DNA of 64,000 bases from Ramlibacter tataouinensis. GTDB lineage: Bacteria > Pseudomonadota > Gammaproteobacteria > Burkholderiales > Burkholderiaceae_C. Shown piece after piece: positions 23,988 through 32,108 of the stretch. Position numbers and translations under genes: made by a program. Location of the stretch: the NCBI GenBank assembly GCA_002427815.1, contig DIZF01000066.1, forward strand, positions 63,234 to 127,233, written 5' to 3'. Under the pieces are notes generated by a model, which had not been told where the DNA came from, searched no databases, and saw nothing but the letters and a program-made list of their open reading frames with translations. The first letter of the stretch is position 1. Each line of letters opens with the position of its first letter.

Positions 23988-24038
23988 TTATTCCGTACAC
24001 AGAGATTTATTTCTTATTTATTCCGTTCAATGGAATAA
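23988..24038. promoter_or_regulatory. IclR-type operator between the operon and its regulator
   Basis: A perfect dyad TTATTCC-N7-GGAATAA lies at 24018-24038; inside it only two symmetric positions and the centre break symmetry. A further half-site TTATTCCGT lies at 23988-23996, thirty bases (about three helical turns) upstream. The local AT-richness marks a promoter region. Its place 17 bases before the IclR start and about 140 bases before potA-like suggests control of both directions. Confidence 0.7.
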
Positions 24039-24054
24039 CATTAGAATTGTGTCA

Positions 24055-24909
24055 ATGAAAATTCCGGCAGCAGTGAAAACGGATATAGATGAAGCAGCCT
24101 CCAGCAGCGTCGGGCGGGCTTTTGCGATCATCCGGGCGCTGGCCGAGACACAGGCCAAAGGCGGGCGCGTGACCCAGCTGGCCAAGGCCACCGGCCTCAC
24201 CCAGGCCACGACGCACCGACTGCTGCAGTCGCTGGCGGCCGAGCGCATCGTCGAACAGGACGCGCAGTCCAGGCTGTACCGGCTCTCCATCGATTTCTTT
24301 GCGCTGGCGGCGCGCGCCGGTGACTCGATGGATCTGCGCGCGTTGTGCCGTCCCTCCTTGCTGCGGCTGTGCGCCAGCCTGGGCGACACCATCTTCCTGC
24401 TGGTGCGCAGCGGTTTCGACGCCGTGTGCCTGGACCGCACCGAGGGCCCGTTTCCGATCCGTTCGTTCACCGGCGACATCGGCGGGCGGGTGGCGCTGGG
24501 CGTCGGCCAGGGCGGCATGGCGATCCTGGCGCTGTTGGCCGAGGCCGAACGCGAGGAGGTGATCCGCTTCAACCTGCCGCGCGTGCGCGAGTTCGGCGTG
24601 CTGGACGAGGTCTACCTGCGCACTGAAATCGAAAACGTGCGCCAACTCGGCTATGCGGGCCGCAACACCGGTTTGCTCGAAGGCATGGCCGGCGTGGCGG
24701 TGCCTATCCTGGATCGCGAAGGCCGGGCGGTGGCGGCGCTCAGCGTGGGCACCATATCTTCCCGGCTCAGCCCGGACCGTCTGCCCACGGTGGTCGAATT
24801 GCTCAAGCGCGAAGCCGCCGCCATCGGTGCCCGTCTCAACCCGTTCGACGCCACCCTGCGCCGGCCGGCGCAAAGCCTGACGCCGCGAGACGGGCCGGCG
24901 GCTGACTGA
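24055..24909 (+). CDS. IclR-family transcriptional regulator
   Basis: 284 residues. The N-terminal winged helix-turn-helix (SSSVGRAFAIIRAL, VTQLAKATGLTQATTHRLLQSL) is followed by the IclR effector domain (DTIFLLVRSGFDAVCLDRTEG, GQGGMAILALLAEAEREE, GVAVPILDREGRAVAALSVGTISSRL). The start ATG lies directly after the dyad TTATTCC-N7-GGAATAA. Divergent to the ABC/dehydrogenase/aldehyde dehydrogenase operon, it is the likely regulator of that pathway and of itself, with a pathway compound as effector. Confidence 0.9.
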   Translation: MKIPAAVKTDIDEAASSSVGRAFAIIRALAETQAKGGRVTQLAKATGLTQATTHRLLQSLAAERIVEQDAQSRLYRLSIDFFALAARAGDSMDLRALCRPSLLRLCASLGDTIFLLVRSGFDAVCLDRTEGPFPIRSFTGDIGGRVALGVGQGGMAILALLAEAEREEVIRFNLPRVREFGVLDEVYLRTEIENVRQLGYAGRNTGLLEGMAGVAVPILDREGRAVAALSVGTISSRLSPDRLPTVVELLKREAAAIGARLNPFDATLRRPAQSLTPRDGPAAD

Positions 24910-25291
24910 AGAAGCGCCGGCTTTCGCGGCCGGGGGACATTTTCGCAACGCACCGGCGTTGTCAAGACGGGTCTCGATTCGCCGCACTGTTTGATGAGCC
25001 AGATCAAACAACGAGCGACATCCAGCGCGTCATCCTGCGCAGATTTGGCAGCTCGGGATGCCGATTTCAGATCCCGCGTTCAAGATGCCGGAGTGCCAAT
25101 CCGGGGCGGCCCAGAGGCAAAGCACAAGCGTTGCGCCGGAAAGAGCGCGGCGGATGCGTGGAAAGACTCTTGTCAACTGTCAACGTTGACGAGGTATTGA
25201 CCGCTTGCAGCACTCAGACAGAATTGCCTGGCCCCAGGGCGATCCACAGAACTGGCGGATGAGTCTATTTCGACCAATGAGGGGAGAGGGA
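24910..25291. other. Intergenic region with a palindrome
   Basis: 382 bases without a credible gene. A weak dyad CCGGC-N7-GCCGG follows the IclR stop. A perfect 12-base palindrome GTCAACGTTGAC lies at 25179-25190, preceded by another GTCAAC, about 100 bases before the next gene; TTGTCA at 25170-25175 could be a -35. A short reading frame in the middle shows no coding features. Confidence 0.45.
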
Positions 25292-25858
25292 ATGGGAACA
25301 CTTCGAGTATTGCTTTGCCTCGCGATGGCGGCGGTGGCGTGCGGCGCTCATGCCCAGACGCGCTATCAGTGCAACACCAATGGGGTCGCGTATCTGTCCG
25401 ACCGGCCATGCTCACAAAGCCGCGCCGTGTACTACGGGCCCACCGAGAGGCCGGTGTCCCCGCACATTCCAGGTATCGGAGAGGCGCCGGCCCAAGCCAA
25501 ATACATGAGCCCGCGCTGCAGTTCGCTGAACGATGCCCTGCGAACCGCAGCGGTAAGGGGTCTACGCTCCGAGACCGTGGCGGAAATGCGCAAGAACTAC
25601 CGCCTTGAATGCGGCGAGGATGAGAGCGAAGCGGCCGGGAAGCTGTCCGAGGAGCGAAAGGAAAAGGGCCTGCAGCGCAAGGCCGAAAGATCGGCCAGCA
25701 AGCAGGAGCAGGACCGCGCCGCGCTGCAGGAGCAGCAGTGCGCCGAATCCAAGCGCATCCTGGTGACCAAGCGGTCCCGCACCGACCTGACTGAAGGCGA
25801 GAAGGCGGAACTGCGCCGTTTCGAGGCGAACTACCGTGGCCGCTGCACGGTTGGGTGA
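25292..25858 (+). CDS. Secreted hypothetical protein, DUF4124-like N-terminus
   Basis: 188 residues. A clear signal peptide (GTLRVLLCLAMAAVACGAHAQ) is followed by TRYQCNTNGVAYLSDRPC, resembling the short DUF4124-type motif of many proteobacterial envelope proteins. The C-terminal half is a highly charged helix or coiled coil (EERKEKGLQRKAERSASKQEQ) containing further cysteines. The start at 25292 is chosen for the AGAGGGA preceding it and the signal peptide. Periplasmic; function unknown. Confidence 0.7.
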   Translation: MGTLRVLLCLAMAAVACGAHAQTRYQCNTNGVAYLSDRPCSQSRAVYYGPTERPVSPHIPGIGEAPAQAKYMSPRCSSLNDALRTAAVRGLRSETVAEMRKNYRLECGEDESEAAGKLSEERKEKGLQRKAERSASKQEQDRAALQEQQCAESKRILVTKRSRTDLTEGEKAELRRFEANYRGRCTVG

Positions 25859-26011
25859 AAGCCAACGGAACGCAAGAAAGGGAAGCGACTTTGGCGGGCT
25901 GTTGTCCCTGTCAGGATCCGGCGCAGACGGTGTACCCTGTGAAGCTCGTCTGTAGCTCCTGTCGGGGTGATCGAACAGACAGTAGATCGACACTTGACGT
26001 TTTCTGATCGC

Positions 26012-26596
26012 ATGGACGGTACTGGAATGCCACCTCATTCACCCTCGCGCTATGGAAGAGTCGCCCAGGCCTTGCACTGGGCTACGGCTCTGTTGGTTCT
26101 GGTCGCGTTCGTCTACGGCCCGGGAGGATCGGAAGAGCGCGTGTACTCACCTGCACGCGATTTTGATCGCCAACTCCACGAGTCGCTGGGGCTGTGTGTG
26201 TTTGCGCTCTTCGCACTGCGCGTACTTTGGCGAGTCGTCGACAAGCGCCCGGACCCTCCGCAGGCGTCGTGGTGGATGGGCACTGCGGCAACGGTCGTAC
26301 AGGGAGTGCTGTACCTGCTTCTCTTCGCGGTACCAATGACCGCCATTGCGGGCGCCTGGCTCGAAGGGCATCCTCTGACGCTGCTCGGCCGCTTGGACAT
26401 TGCTCCTCTTATCGGGAAATCACACGATCTGGGCGCAACCGTTGCGGTCGTCCACACCTGGCTTGGCGACACGATCCTGTGGGTTGCAGGATTCCACGCG
26501 CTTGCCGCCCTGTACCATCACCTTGTCCTCAAAGATGAAGTTCTCGAGTCCATGCTGCCACGCTGGCTTCCCATTCGGCGATCAGGCCGCGAGTGA
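26012..26596 (+). CDS. Cytochrome b561-family membrane protein
   Basis: 194 residues and four predicted membrane helices. Conserved histidines suitable for two b hemes occur in QALHWATALL, LHESLGL, KSHDLGATVAVVHTW and GFHALAALYHH. CybB-type proteins pass electrons between quinol and a partner. Starts at 26012 and 26027 are both possible; neither has a strong Shine-Dalgarno. No redox partner is adjacent. Confidence 0.85.
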   Translation: MDGTGMPPHSPSRYGRVAQALHWATALLVLVAFVYGPGGSEERVYSPARDFDRQLHESLGLCVFALFALRVLWRVVDKRPDPPQASWWMGTAATVVQGVLYLLLFAVPMTAIAGAWLEGHPLTLLGRLDIAPLIGKSHDLGATVAVVHTWLGDTILWVAGFHALAALYHHLVLKDEVLESMLPRWLPIRRSGRE

Positions 26597-26706
26597 AACG
26601 CCGAAGGACGTAGCAAGTGTCGCCAGCGAGGCCTGAAGGTCCGGCGCGAGCACCAACGGAATCTGCTAGCCTTTGCGGCTTCGTTCATCCGAGCTGGAGT
26701 TACCTC

Positions 26707-27687
26707 ATGCAATACCGACGTCTCGGCCGCAGCGGCCTGCAGGTCAGCGAACTCTCGCTGGGCTCGTGGGTGACGTATCACAACCAGGTGGACGTGACGG
26801 CGGCGCGCGAAATGATGGCGGCCGCGTTCGACGCGGGCGTCAATTTCTTCGACAACGCCGAGGTCTATGCCGCCGGACAGAGCGAAGTGGTGATGGGCGA
26901 AGCGCTCAAGGCCCTGAAGTGGCCGCGGCTCAACTACGTGGTGTCGACCAAGTTCTTCTGGGGCCTGGACCGCGAGGGCCAGGCGGCCAACCGCAAGGAC
27001 ACGCTCAACCGCAAGTACCTGACCCAGGCCATCGATGGGTCGCTCAGGCGGATGGGCCTGGATTTCATCGATCTGGTGTTCTGCCACCGGCCCGACCCGA
27101 ACACGCCCGTCGAGGAAACCGTGTGGGCGATGAGCGACATGATCACCCGTGGCAAGGCGCTGTACTGGGGCACCAGCGAATGGTCGGCGCAGGAGATCCG
27201 CGCGGCCTGGGAGATTGCCGAGCGACACCACCTGCACAAGCCGGTGATGGAGCAGCCGCAGTACAACCTGTTCCACCGCAAGCGGGTCGAGCAGGAATAC
27301 GCACGCCTTTACGAGGACATCGGTCTGGGCCTGACCATCTGGAGCCCGCTGGCCAGCGGCCTGCTGACCGGCAAGTACCGCAGCGGCGTGCCTTCGGACA
27401 GCCGCGGCGCGCTGGAAGGCATGGGATTTCTTGTCAAGGGACTGACCCACGCCGAAAAGAATGCCGCAGTCGCGCAGCTCGAAGCGGTGGCGGCCGAGCT
27501 GGGCTGCACGCTGGGGCAGATGGCAATTGCCTGGGCCGCCCACAACCCCCGGGTCAGCACCGTGATCACCGGGGCGTCCCGGATTTCCCAGCTGCAGGAA
27601 AACCTGGGTGCGGTGGACGTCATACCCAAGCTGACGCCCCAAGTGCTCGCGCGTATCGACGAGATCGCCTTGCCGCTGGCGAGCTGA
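26707..27687 (+). CDS. Aldo/keto reductase (K+-channel beta-subunit type)
   Basis: 326 residues. The catalytic tetrad is visible: Asp and Tyr in NFFDNAEVYAAGQSE, Lys in VSTKFFWG and His in VFCHRPDPNTP. WSPLASGLLTGKY and VITGASRISQLQENLGAV are the NADPH-binding segments of the YghZ/Kv-beta group. It reduces aldehydes or ketones with NADPH; the substrate is unknown. GGAG lies before the ATG. Its TGA stop abuts the stop of the convergent peroxiredoxin gene with no gap. Confidence 0.88.
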   Translation: MQYRRLGRSGLQVSELSLGSWVTYHNQVDVTAAREMMAAAFDAGVNFFDNAEVYAAGQSEVVMGEALKALKWPRLNYVVSTKFFWGLDREGQAANRKDTLNRKYLTQAIDGSLRRMGLDFIDLVFCHRPDPNTPVEETVWAMSDMITRGKALYWGTSEWSAQEIRAAWEIAERHHLHKPVMEQPQYNLFHRKRVEQEYARLYEDIGLGLTIWSPLASGLLTGKYRSGVPSDSRGALEGMGFLVKGLTHAEKNAAVAQLEAVAAELGCTLGQMAIAWAAHNPRVSTVITGASRISQLQENLGAVDVIPKLTPQVLARIDEIALPLAS

Positions 27688-28434
27688 TCAGGCCTTTCTT
27701 TTGGCGATCCACGCCTCGACGGCGTCACTGCCGCCTATCAGTTCGCCGTTGACGAACAGTTGAGGCACGGTCCTGGCCTTGGCGATGGCGCCGAGCGCGC
27801 GCGTGCGGATGGTGTGCGGCAGGTCGACGTCGGCAAAAGCGATGCCCGCGTCTTTCAGCTGCTTCTTGGCCTTGGCGCAGAACGCGCATCCTTCGCGCGT
27901 GAGCAGGGCGATCTGGTCGGGGTCTTTCGCATTCTTGTTGACGTAGTGCAGCAGCGTGTCGGCATCCGACACCTTGAAGGGATCACCCGGCTCATCGGGC
28001 TCGATGAACATCTTTTCGATCACCCCGTCGCGCACCAGCATCGAATAACGCCACGACCGCTTGCCGAAGTTCAGGTCGCTCTTGTCGACGAGCATGCCCA
28101 TCTGTTCGGTAAAGGCGCCGTTGCCGTCGGGCAGCATGAAGACGTTGGTGCATTCCTGGCTCTTGGCCCACTCTTCCATGACGAACGGATCATTGACGGC
28201 GATGCAGATGACCTCGTCGACCCCGTTTTCCTTGAAGGTGGGCGCCAGTTCATTGAAGCGCGGCAGGTGCGTGCTGGAGCAGGTGGGCGTGAACGCTCCG
28301 GGCAGCGAAAACACCGCGACCGTGCGTCCCTTGAACAGCTTGTTGGAATCGGTTTCCTTCCATTCGCCGTTCTCGCGGTAGCGAAACTTGACGTTGGGAA
28401 CAGGCTTGCCTTCGCGTGACTGAAGTTGTGGCAT
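27688..28434 (-). CDS. Peroxiredoxin-glutaredoxin fusion (hybrid Prx5)
   Basis: 248 residues. An N-terminal Prx5 domain with the peroxidatic cysteine C52 in PGAFTPTCSSTHLPRF is joined to a C-terminal glutaredoxin with a CAFC active site (TREGCAFCAKAKKQL, then RTVPQLFVNGELIGG). Such hybrids reduce H2O2 and organic peroxides with glutathione, without a separate glutaredoxin. An OxyR-like box and a matching promoter lie upstream (28466-28532), so induction by peroxide is likely. The minus-strand leader has AGGAAA before the ATG. Confidence 0.93.
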   Translation of the reverse strand: MPQLQSREGKPVPNVKFRYRENGEWKETDSNKLFKGRTVAVFSLPGAFTPTCSSTHLPRFNELAPTFKENGVDEVICIAVNDPFVMEEWAKSQECTNVFMLPDGNGAFTEQMGMLVDKSDLNFGKRSWRYSMLVRDGVIEKMFIEPDEPGDPFKVSDADTLLHYVNKNAKDPDQIALLTREGCAFCAKAKKQLKDAGIAFADVDLPHTIRTRALGAIAKARTVPQLFVNGELIGGSDAVEAWIAKRKA

Positions 28435-28465
28435 GACAGTGATTTCCTGAGAGTGGCTGAACGAC

Positions 28466-28495
28466 AGTATCTTCGCTCAATTCCGTGCTCTTCAA
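28466..28495 (-). promoter_or_regulatory. Probable promoter of the peroxiredoxin gene
   Basis: Read on the minus strand: TTGAAG (28495-28490), an 18-base spacer, and GATACT (28471-28466). Each hexamer agrees with the sigma-70 consensus at four positions. The OxyR-like box ends 11 bases upstream of the -35, the spacing expected for activation. Confidence 0.55.
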
Positions 28496-28506
28496 TGTGC
28501 GGAAAG

Positions 28507-28532
28507 CTATAGTCCAGATAGCAGACAGCTAT
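28507..28532. promoter_or_regulatory. OxyR-like binding site
   Basis: CTAT (28507-28510), ATAG (28518-28521) and CTAT (28529-28532) are each separated by exactly seven bases. This reproduces three of the four elements of the OxyR tetra-repeat (ATAG-N7-CTAT-N7-ATAG-N7-CTAT). It is located 73 bases before the peroxiredoxin start and 56 bases before the divergent acetyltransferase. Confidence 0.7.
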
Positions 28533-28587
28533 CTCGAGTGCGGTCGGCTCAAGTCAAATGTCGCGATGACCGCCAACCTTCAAGACC

Positions 28588-29055
28588 ATGTCCCACTCCG
28601 CTCTCGTCCGCCCGATCAGGGAATCCGACTTTCACGCCTGGAAGCCGCTCTGGGATGGATACAACGCCTTCTATGGCCGCAAGGACGAGACGGCCCTGCC
28701 GCATGAGATCACCGAGGCAACCTGGCAGCGCTTCTTCGATCCGGACGAACCTGTCTTTGGCCTGGTGGCCGAGCGCGATGGCGTGCTGCTGGGCCTTGCT
28801 CATTACGTGTTCCACCGAAGCACCACCCGCATCGAGCTCACCTGCTACCTGCAGGACCTGTTCACGGCTCGATCCGCGCGCGGCCAGGGCGTCGGGCGGG
28901 CGCTGATTCAGGGTCTCTACGAGCGGTCACGGCCGGCGGGCATCAAGCGGGTCTACTGGCACACGCACGAGACCAACTCGGCGGGCCGCCTGCTGTATGA
29001 CAAGGTGGCCGGGCATCTGGGCTTCATCGTCTACACACACGACGTTCCAGCATAA
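28588..29055 (+). CDS. GNAT-family N-acetyltransferase
   Basis: 155 residues. VRPIRESDFHAWKPLWDGY opens the fold. The acetyl-CoA motif is LQDLFTARSARGQGVGRALI (RGQGVG), and TNSAGRLLYDKVAGHLGFIVY is the usual C-terminal segment. Close relatives are generic acetyltransferases of small amines or amino acids. The gene is divergent from the peroxiredoxin and 15 bases before the SnoaL-like gene, with which it probably forms a transcript. Confidence 0.87.
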   Translation: MSHSALVRPIRESDFHAWKPLWDGYNAFYGRKDETALPHEITEATWQRFFDPDEPVFGLVAERDGVLLGLAHYVFHRSTTRIELTCYLQDLFTARSARGQGVGRALIQGLYERSRPAGIKRVYWHTHETNSAGRLLYDKVAGHLGFIVYTHDVPA

Positions 29056-29070
29056 AGAGGAACCTGCATC

Positions 29071-29568
29071 ATGACTTCCGGGGAATTCAGCGCATTGCTG
29101 CAGCGGTTGATGGCCGCGGCCCAGGCCGGCGACGCCAAGGCCTTTGCCGCCTGCTTCACGTCGGACGGCGTCTACCACGACTACATCTATGGCGACCACG
29201 CCGGCAGGCCCGAAATCGAGCGCATGCTCTCAGAGCTGTTTCACCGCGATGCGAGCGACTATCGCTGGGAGATGTTCGACCCGGTGTGCAACGGCAGCAT
29301 CGGCTATGCCTGGTCGCTCTCTGCCTTCATCTCGAAGGTGCCGGAATTCGCGGGCCGCCCCGTGCTCATCGACGGAATCAGCCGCTTCGAGCTGAAGGAC
29401 GGCCTGATCAGCGACTACAGCGAATCGGTCAATGGCGGGGTCGCGATGGTCCAGCTGGGGGTGAACGCGCAAAGGATCGAGAAGGTCTTGCAGCGCTGGA
29501 GCAAGGCGCTTCATGAGCGGCCGGCCAGCCGGGCCTTCCTGGCGCGGGCCAAAAGCGCGAAAACCTGA
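29071..29568 (+). CDS. SnoaL-like (NTF2-fold) protein
   Basis: 165 residues. LLQRLMAAAQAGDAKAFAACFTSDGVYHDYIYGDHAGRPEIERML is the typical opening helix and cone entrance of SnoaL-like NTF2-fold proteins, followed by beta strands (WEMFDPVCNGSIGYAWSLSAF) with a final charged helix. Members are small hydrolases, isomerases or binding proteins. AGAGGAA precedes the ATG. No function can be assigned from context. Confidence 0.75.
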   Translation: MTSGEFSALLQRLMAAAQAGDAKAFAACFTSDGVYHDYIYGDHAGRPEIERMLSELFHRDASDYRWEMFDPVCNGSIGYAWSLSAFISKVPEFAGRPVLIDGISRFELKDGLISDYSESVNGGVAMVQLGVNAQRIEKVLQRWSKALHERPASRAFLARAKSAKT

Positions 29569-29607
29569 AACGGGGGGAGCAACGATGGGTGTTTCACCGG
29601 GCGTTGA

Positions 29608-30939
29608 TCACCGCAGGCAAGCACCGTCCTTGACCAGCGCATCGCGCAGTTGAGCGGTAGGCACGCGGCGCACATCGACTGGCGGCGGCGCCTGCCCGGC
29701 CGCCAGCGCGGCGGCAGTGCCGGCGGCCTGGCCGACGGCCATCGAAATCGTCATCACACGAATCGCCGCCAGGGCGGTGTGGGTGGCCGACACACCGCGG
29801 CCGGCGACCAGCGCATTGTCCAGGCTCTCGGGGATGAGGCTGCGATAAGGGATCTGGTAAGCGTGGTCGCCGCCCAGGGCCTGGTAGTCGAGGCCGCCGC
29901 CGGCGGCGGGATGGACGTCGATGGGGTAGGCGCCCGCGGCGACGGCGTCTTCGAACTGCACGGGCGCGAGCAGCTCCTGCGCCGTCAGCACGTGATCGCC
30001 TGCTATGCGCCTGGATTCGCGCACGCCCACCTGGGTGGCGAAGGCGCGCAATCGGCCCGCCGCGCAGCCGGGCACGCGGTCCTTGAGATAGCACGCCGCG
30101 CGCCAGGCCTGGCGCCGCCCCTCGATCTCCGCGCGGCCCAGCGCCATGGCGTCGGTCGCGTCGACGGCCAGCCGGCTGATGTTGAACCAGCCGTCCTGCG
30201 AATAAGGGTCGCGCGCGCAGTGCAGCGCCGCGCGCGCGAGCTGGCCCTGCTCGAAGCCGGCGCGCGCCAGTGCCGACAGGTCCGATGGTGGTACGGCGTC
30301 GAAGCGCTCAAAGTCGATCGGACCGAAGCGGAACATCATCGTCGCCGCCTGCAGCGCCTCGCCTTCGCCCAGTTCGAGAAAGCTCGCACCGGCGCGCCAG
30401 AGTGCGTCGATGTCGCCCGAACTGTCGACCAGCACGCGCGGGCGGACGCGCAGAAGGCCGCTCTTGGTCAGCACCCGCAAACTGTCGATGCGGCGGCCGT
30501 CGCAGGCGACGTCGAGCAGGCTGGCGTGCAGCAGGGGGCGGACGCCCGCTTCGCTGACCATGTCGTCGAGCACCAGCTTGAGCACCTCGGGCGCGTATTC
30601 GACGCGGTCCATCTTGTGGCCGGTCGACATGACAAAGGCCTTGTGTTCGCCCGCGGCGCCGTAGCCCGTCAGCCGCTGGACCACTTCGCTGGCCAGTCCC
30701 GCCACCACGCGGCGGCCATTGGCAGTTTGCCAGCTGTTGAACTGGGCCACCGCGCCGGCCGTCGCGTTGCCGCCCAGGAAGCCGTAGCGCTCGACCAGCA
30801 GGACGCTCGCACCATGCCGCGCCGCCGCCACCGCGGCCATCGTGCCCGCGACGCCGCCGCCGCAGACCACCACGTCGGCATCCAGGGCGAGGGCCGGATC
30901 CGCCCGGTCCGCTGCAGCAAGCTCGTTCGGTCGGCTCAT
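29608..30939 (-). CDS. FAD-dependent oxidoreductase (FAD_oxidored family)
   Basis: 443 residues. DADVVVCGGGVAGTMAAVAAARHGASVLLVERYGFLGGNATAGAV is an FAD-binding Rossmann start with the G-G-N/L-A-T/S-G signature of PF12831 proteins; VLVDSSGDIDALWRAG and YQIPYRSLIPESLDNALVAGRGVSATHTALAAIRVM complete the family pattern. Reaction unknown. It follows the Bug-type binding protein by 14 bases and they form a two-gene operon under a divergent LysR regulator. A relative with the same architecture is encoded at 54492-55883. Confidence 0.85.
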   Translation of the reverse strand: MSRPNELAAADRADPALALDADVVVCGGGVAGTMAAVAAARHGASVLLVERYGFLGGNATAGAVAQFNSWQTANGRRVVAGLASEVVQRLTGYGAAGEHKAFVMSTGHKMDRVEYAPEVLKLVLDDMVSEAGVRPLLHASLLDVACDGRRIDSLRVLTKSGLLRVRPRVLVDSSGDIDALWRAGASFLELGEGEALQAATMMFRFGPIDFERFDAVPPSDLSALARAGFEQGQLARAALHCARDPYSQDGWFNISRLAVDATDAMALGRAEIEGRRQAWRAACYLKDRVPGCAAGRLRAFATQVGVRESRRIAGDHVLTAQELLAPVQFEDAVAAGAYPIDVHPAAGGGLDYQALGGDHAYQIPYRSLIPESLDNALVAGRGVSATHTALAAIRVMTISMAVGQAAGTAAALAAGQAPPPVDVRRVPTAQLRDALVKDGACLR

Positions 30940-30953
30940 GACGGGAGCCGGCT

Positions 30954-31976
30954 TCAGTCGACCTTGATGCCGCGCGCCTTGATCACGGCCGCATAACGCG
31001 CGCTTTCGGCATTGAGAAACTGGCCCGTGGCTTCGCGGCTCATCGGCAGCGGGGTGAGGCTCAGGTTGGCAAAACGCTTGCGCACCGCGTCGGACGCCAG
31101 CGCCTTGTTCAGGGCCGACTCCAGTCGGGCGAGCCCCTCCGCGGGAATGGTGCCCTTGGGCGCGACCAGGACGGCCCAGCCCTGCACTTCGAGGCTTTCG
31201 AAACCCAGCGAGCGGAACGTCGGCACGCCCGGCAGCTCGGCGACCGGTTGCGGCGAGGAAACCGCCAGCGCGCGCAGCCGCCCCGACTTGAGCGGCGAGA
31301 TGACACTGGGCAGGTTCAGAAAGCCGATCGAGATCCGGCCGGCGATCAGATCGGGCATCAGGGCGCTCTCGCCCTTGTAGGGCACGGTGGTGAGCGAGGT
31401 TCCGGTCTGAGACGCGAAGATTTCCGAGGCAATGTGGGCCAGGGTGCCGTTGCCGCTGTTGCCCGCGCTCAGCGCGCCCGGGGCCGCCTTGGCCTGCGCG
31501 ATCAGGTCCTTGACCGACTGGCTCTTCGAGTCCGCGGGCACGACCAGCACCAGTGGCTGAGACGACACCATGCCGATCGGCTCGAAGTCACGCGCCACGT
31601 CGTAGCTGATCGAGGGCAGCAGCGACGGGTTGATCACCATGCTGTTGCTGCCCATCAGCAGCGTGTGGCCGTCCCTGGCCTGCGCCGCCGCAGTCACGCC
31701 GATGGCGCTGCCGGCGCCGGGCTTGTTCTCGACGACGATGGATTGGCCGATCATTGGGCCCATGGCCTCGGCCAGCACCCGGGCCGAGCTGTCGGCGCCG
31801 CCGCCGGGCGCGAAGGGCACGATGATGCGCAGCGGTTTGGCGGGCCAGGCTTCGGCGGCCGACGCGCCCGTCAGCGCGACGCCGGCCAGCCACAGGCAAG
31901 CGGCTGCAATGGCAATGCGGCGGACGCAGGATGCGCCGATCGAGGGGCGGCGCGCGGCGGGGGTACTTGGGGTCAT
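30954..31976 (-). CDS. Bug-family (TctC-like) solute-binding protein
   Basis: 340 residues with a signal peptide (RIAIAAACLWLAGVALTGASAAEAWP). PAKPLRIIVPFAPGGGADSSARVLAEAMG and VVENKPGAGSAIGVTAAAQA are the Bug signature loops, and LPGVPTFRSLGF is the C-terminal mark. Bug proteins bind carboxylates in the periplasm, usually for tripartite TctAB transporters or as sensors. No tctAB genes are nearby, so this is an orphan, as is common in Burkholderiales. GGGAG precedes the ATG. It presumably binds the substrate handled by the FAD enzyme downstream. Confidence 0.9.
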   Translation of the reverse strand: MTPSTPAARRPSIGASCVRRIAIAAACLWLAGVALTGASAAEAWPAKPLRIIVPFAPGGGADSSARVLAEAMGPMIGQSIVVENKPGAGSAIGVTAAAQARDGHTLLMGSNSMVINPSLLPSISYDVARDFEPIGMVSSQPLVLVVPADSKSQSVKDLIAQAKAAPGALSAGNSGNGTLAHIASEIFASQTGTSLTTVPYKGESALMPDLIAGRISIGFLNLPSVISPLKSGRLRALAVSSPQPVAELPGVPTFRSLGFESLEVQGWAVLVAPKGTIPAEGLARLESALNKALASDAVRKRFANLSLTPLPMSREATGQFLNAESARYAAVIKARGIKVD

Positions 31977-32051
31977 GCGGATGTCTCCCGGAACTGGACG
32001 ATGACGATGATAGGAAGCGGCCGGGCGCGGCGCCAATACCAAGAGGTCCGC

Positions 32052-32076
32052 TTGCCATAACATCCCGTTATTGCAA
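32052..32076. promoter_or_regulatory. LysR-type operator dyad
   Basis: ATAAC-N5-GTTAT (32057-32071), a T-N11-A LysR box, is extended after one mismatched pair by TTGC on the left and GCAA on the right. The result is a nearly perfect 25-base dyad. It sits 32 bases before the LysR start and 75 bases before the divergent Bug gene, so it is probably the shared operator. Confidence 0.72.
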
Positions 32077-32108
32077 TTTCAGGACCCGGCGCGGCCGGAG
32101 ACCCTGCG

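Noticed and set aside
24991..25200. Possible 69-residue gene in the gap after IclR
   Set aside because: No Shine-Dalgarno, no motif, poor codon pattern; ends in the palindrome region.
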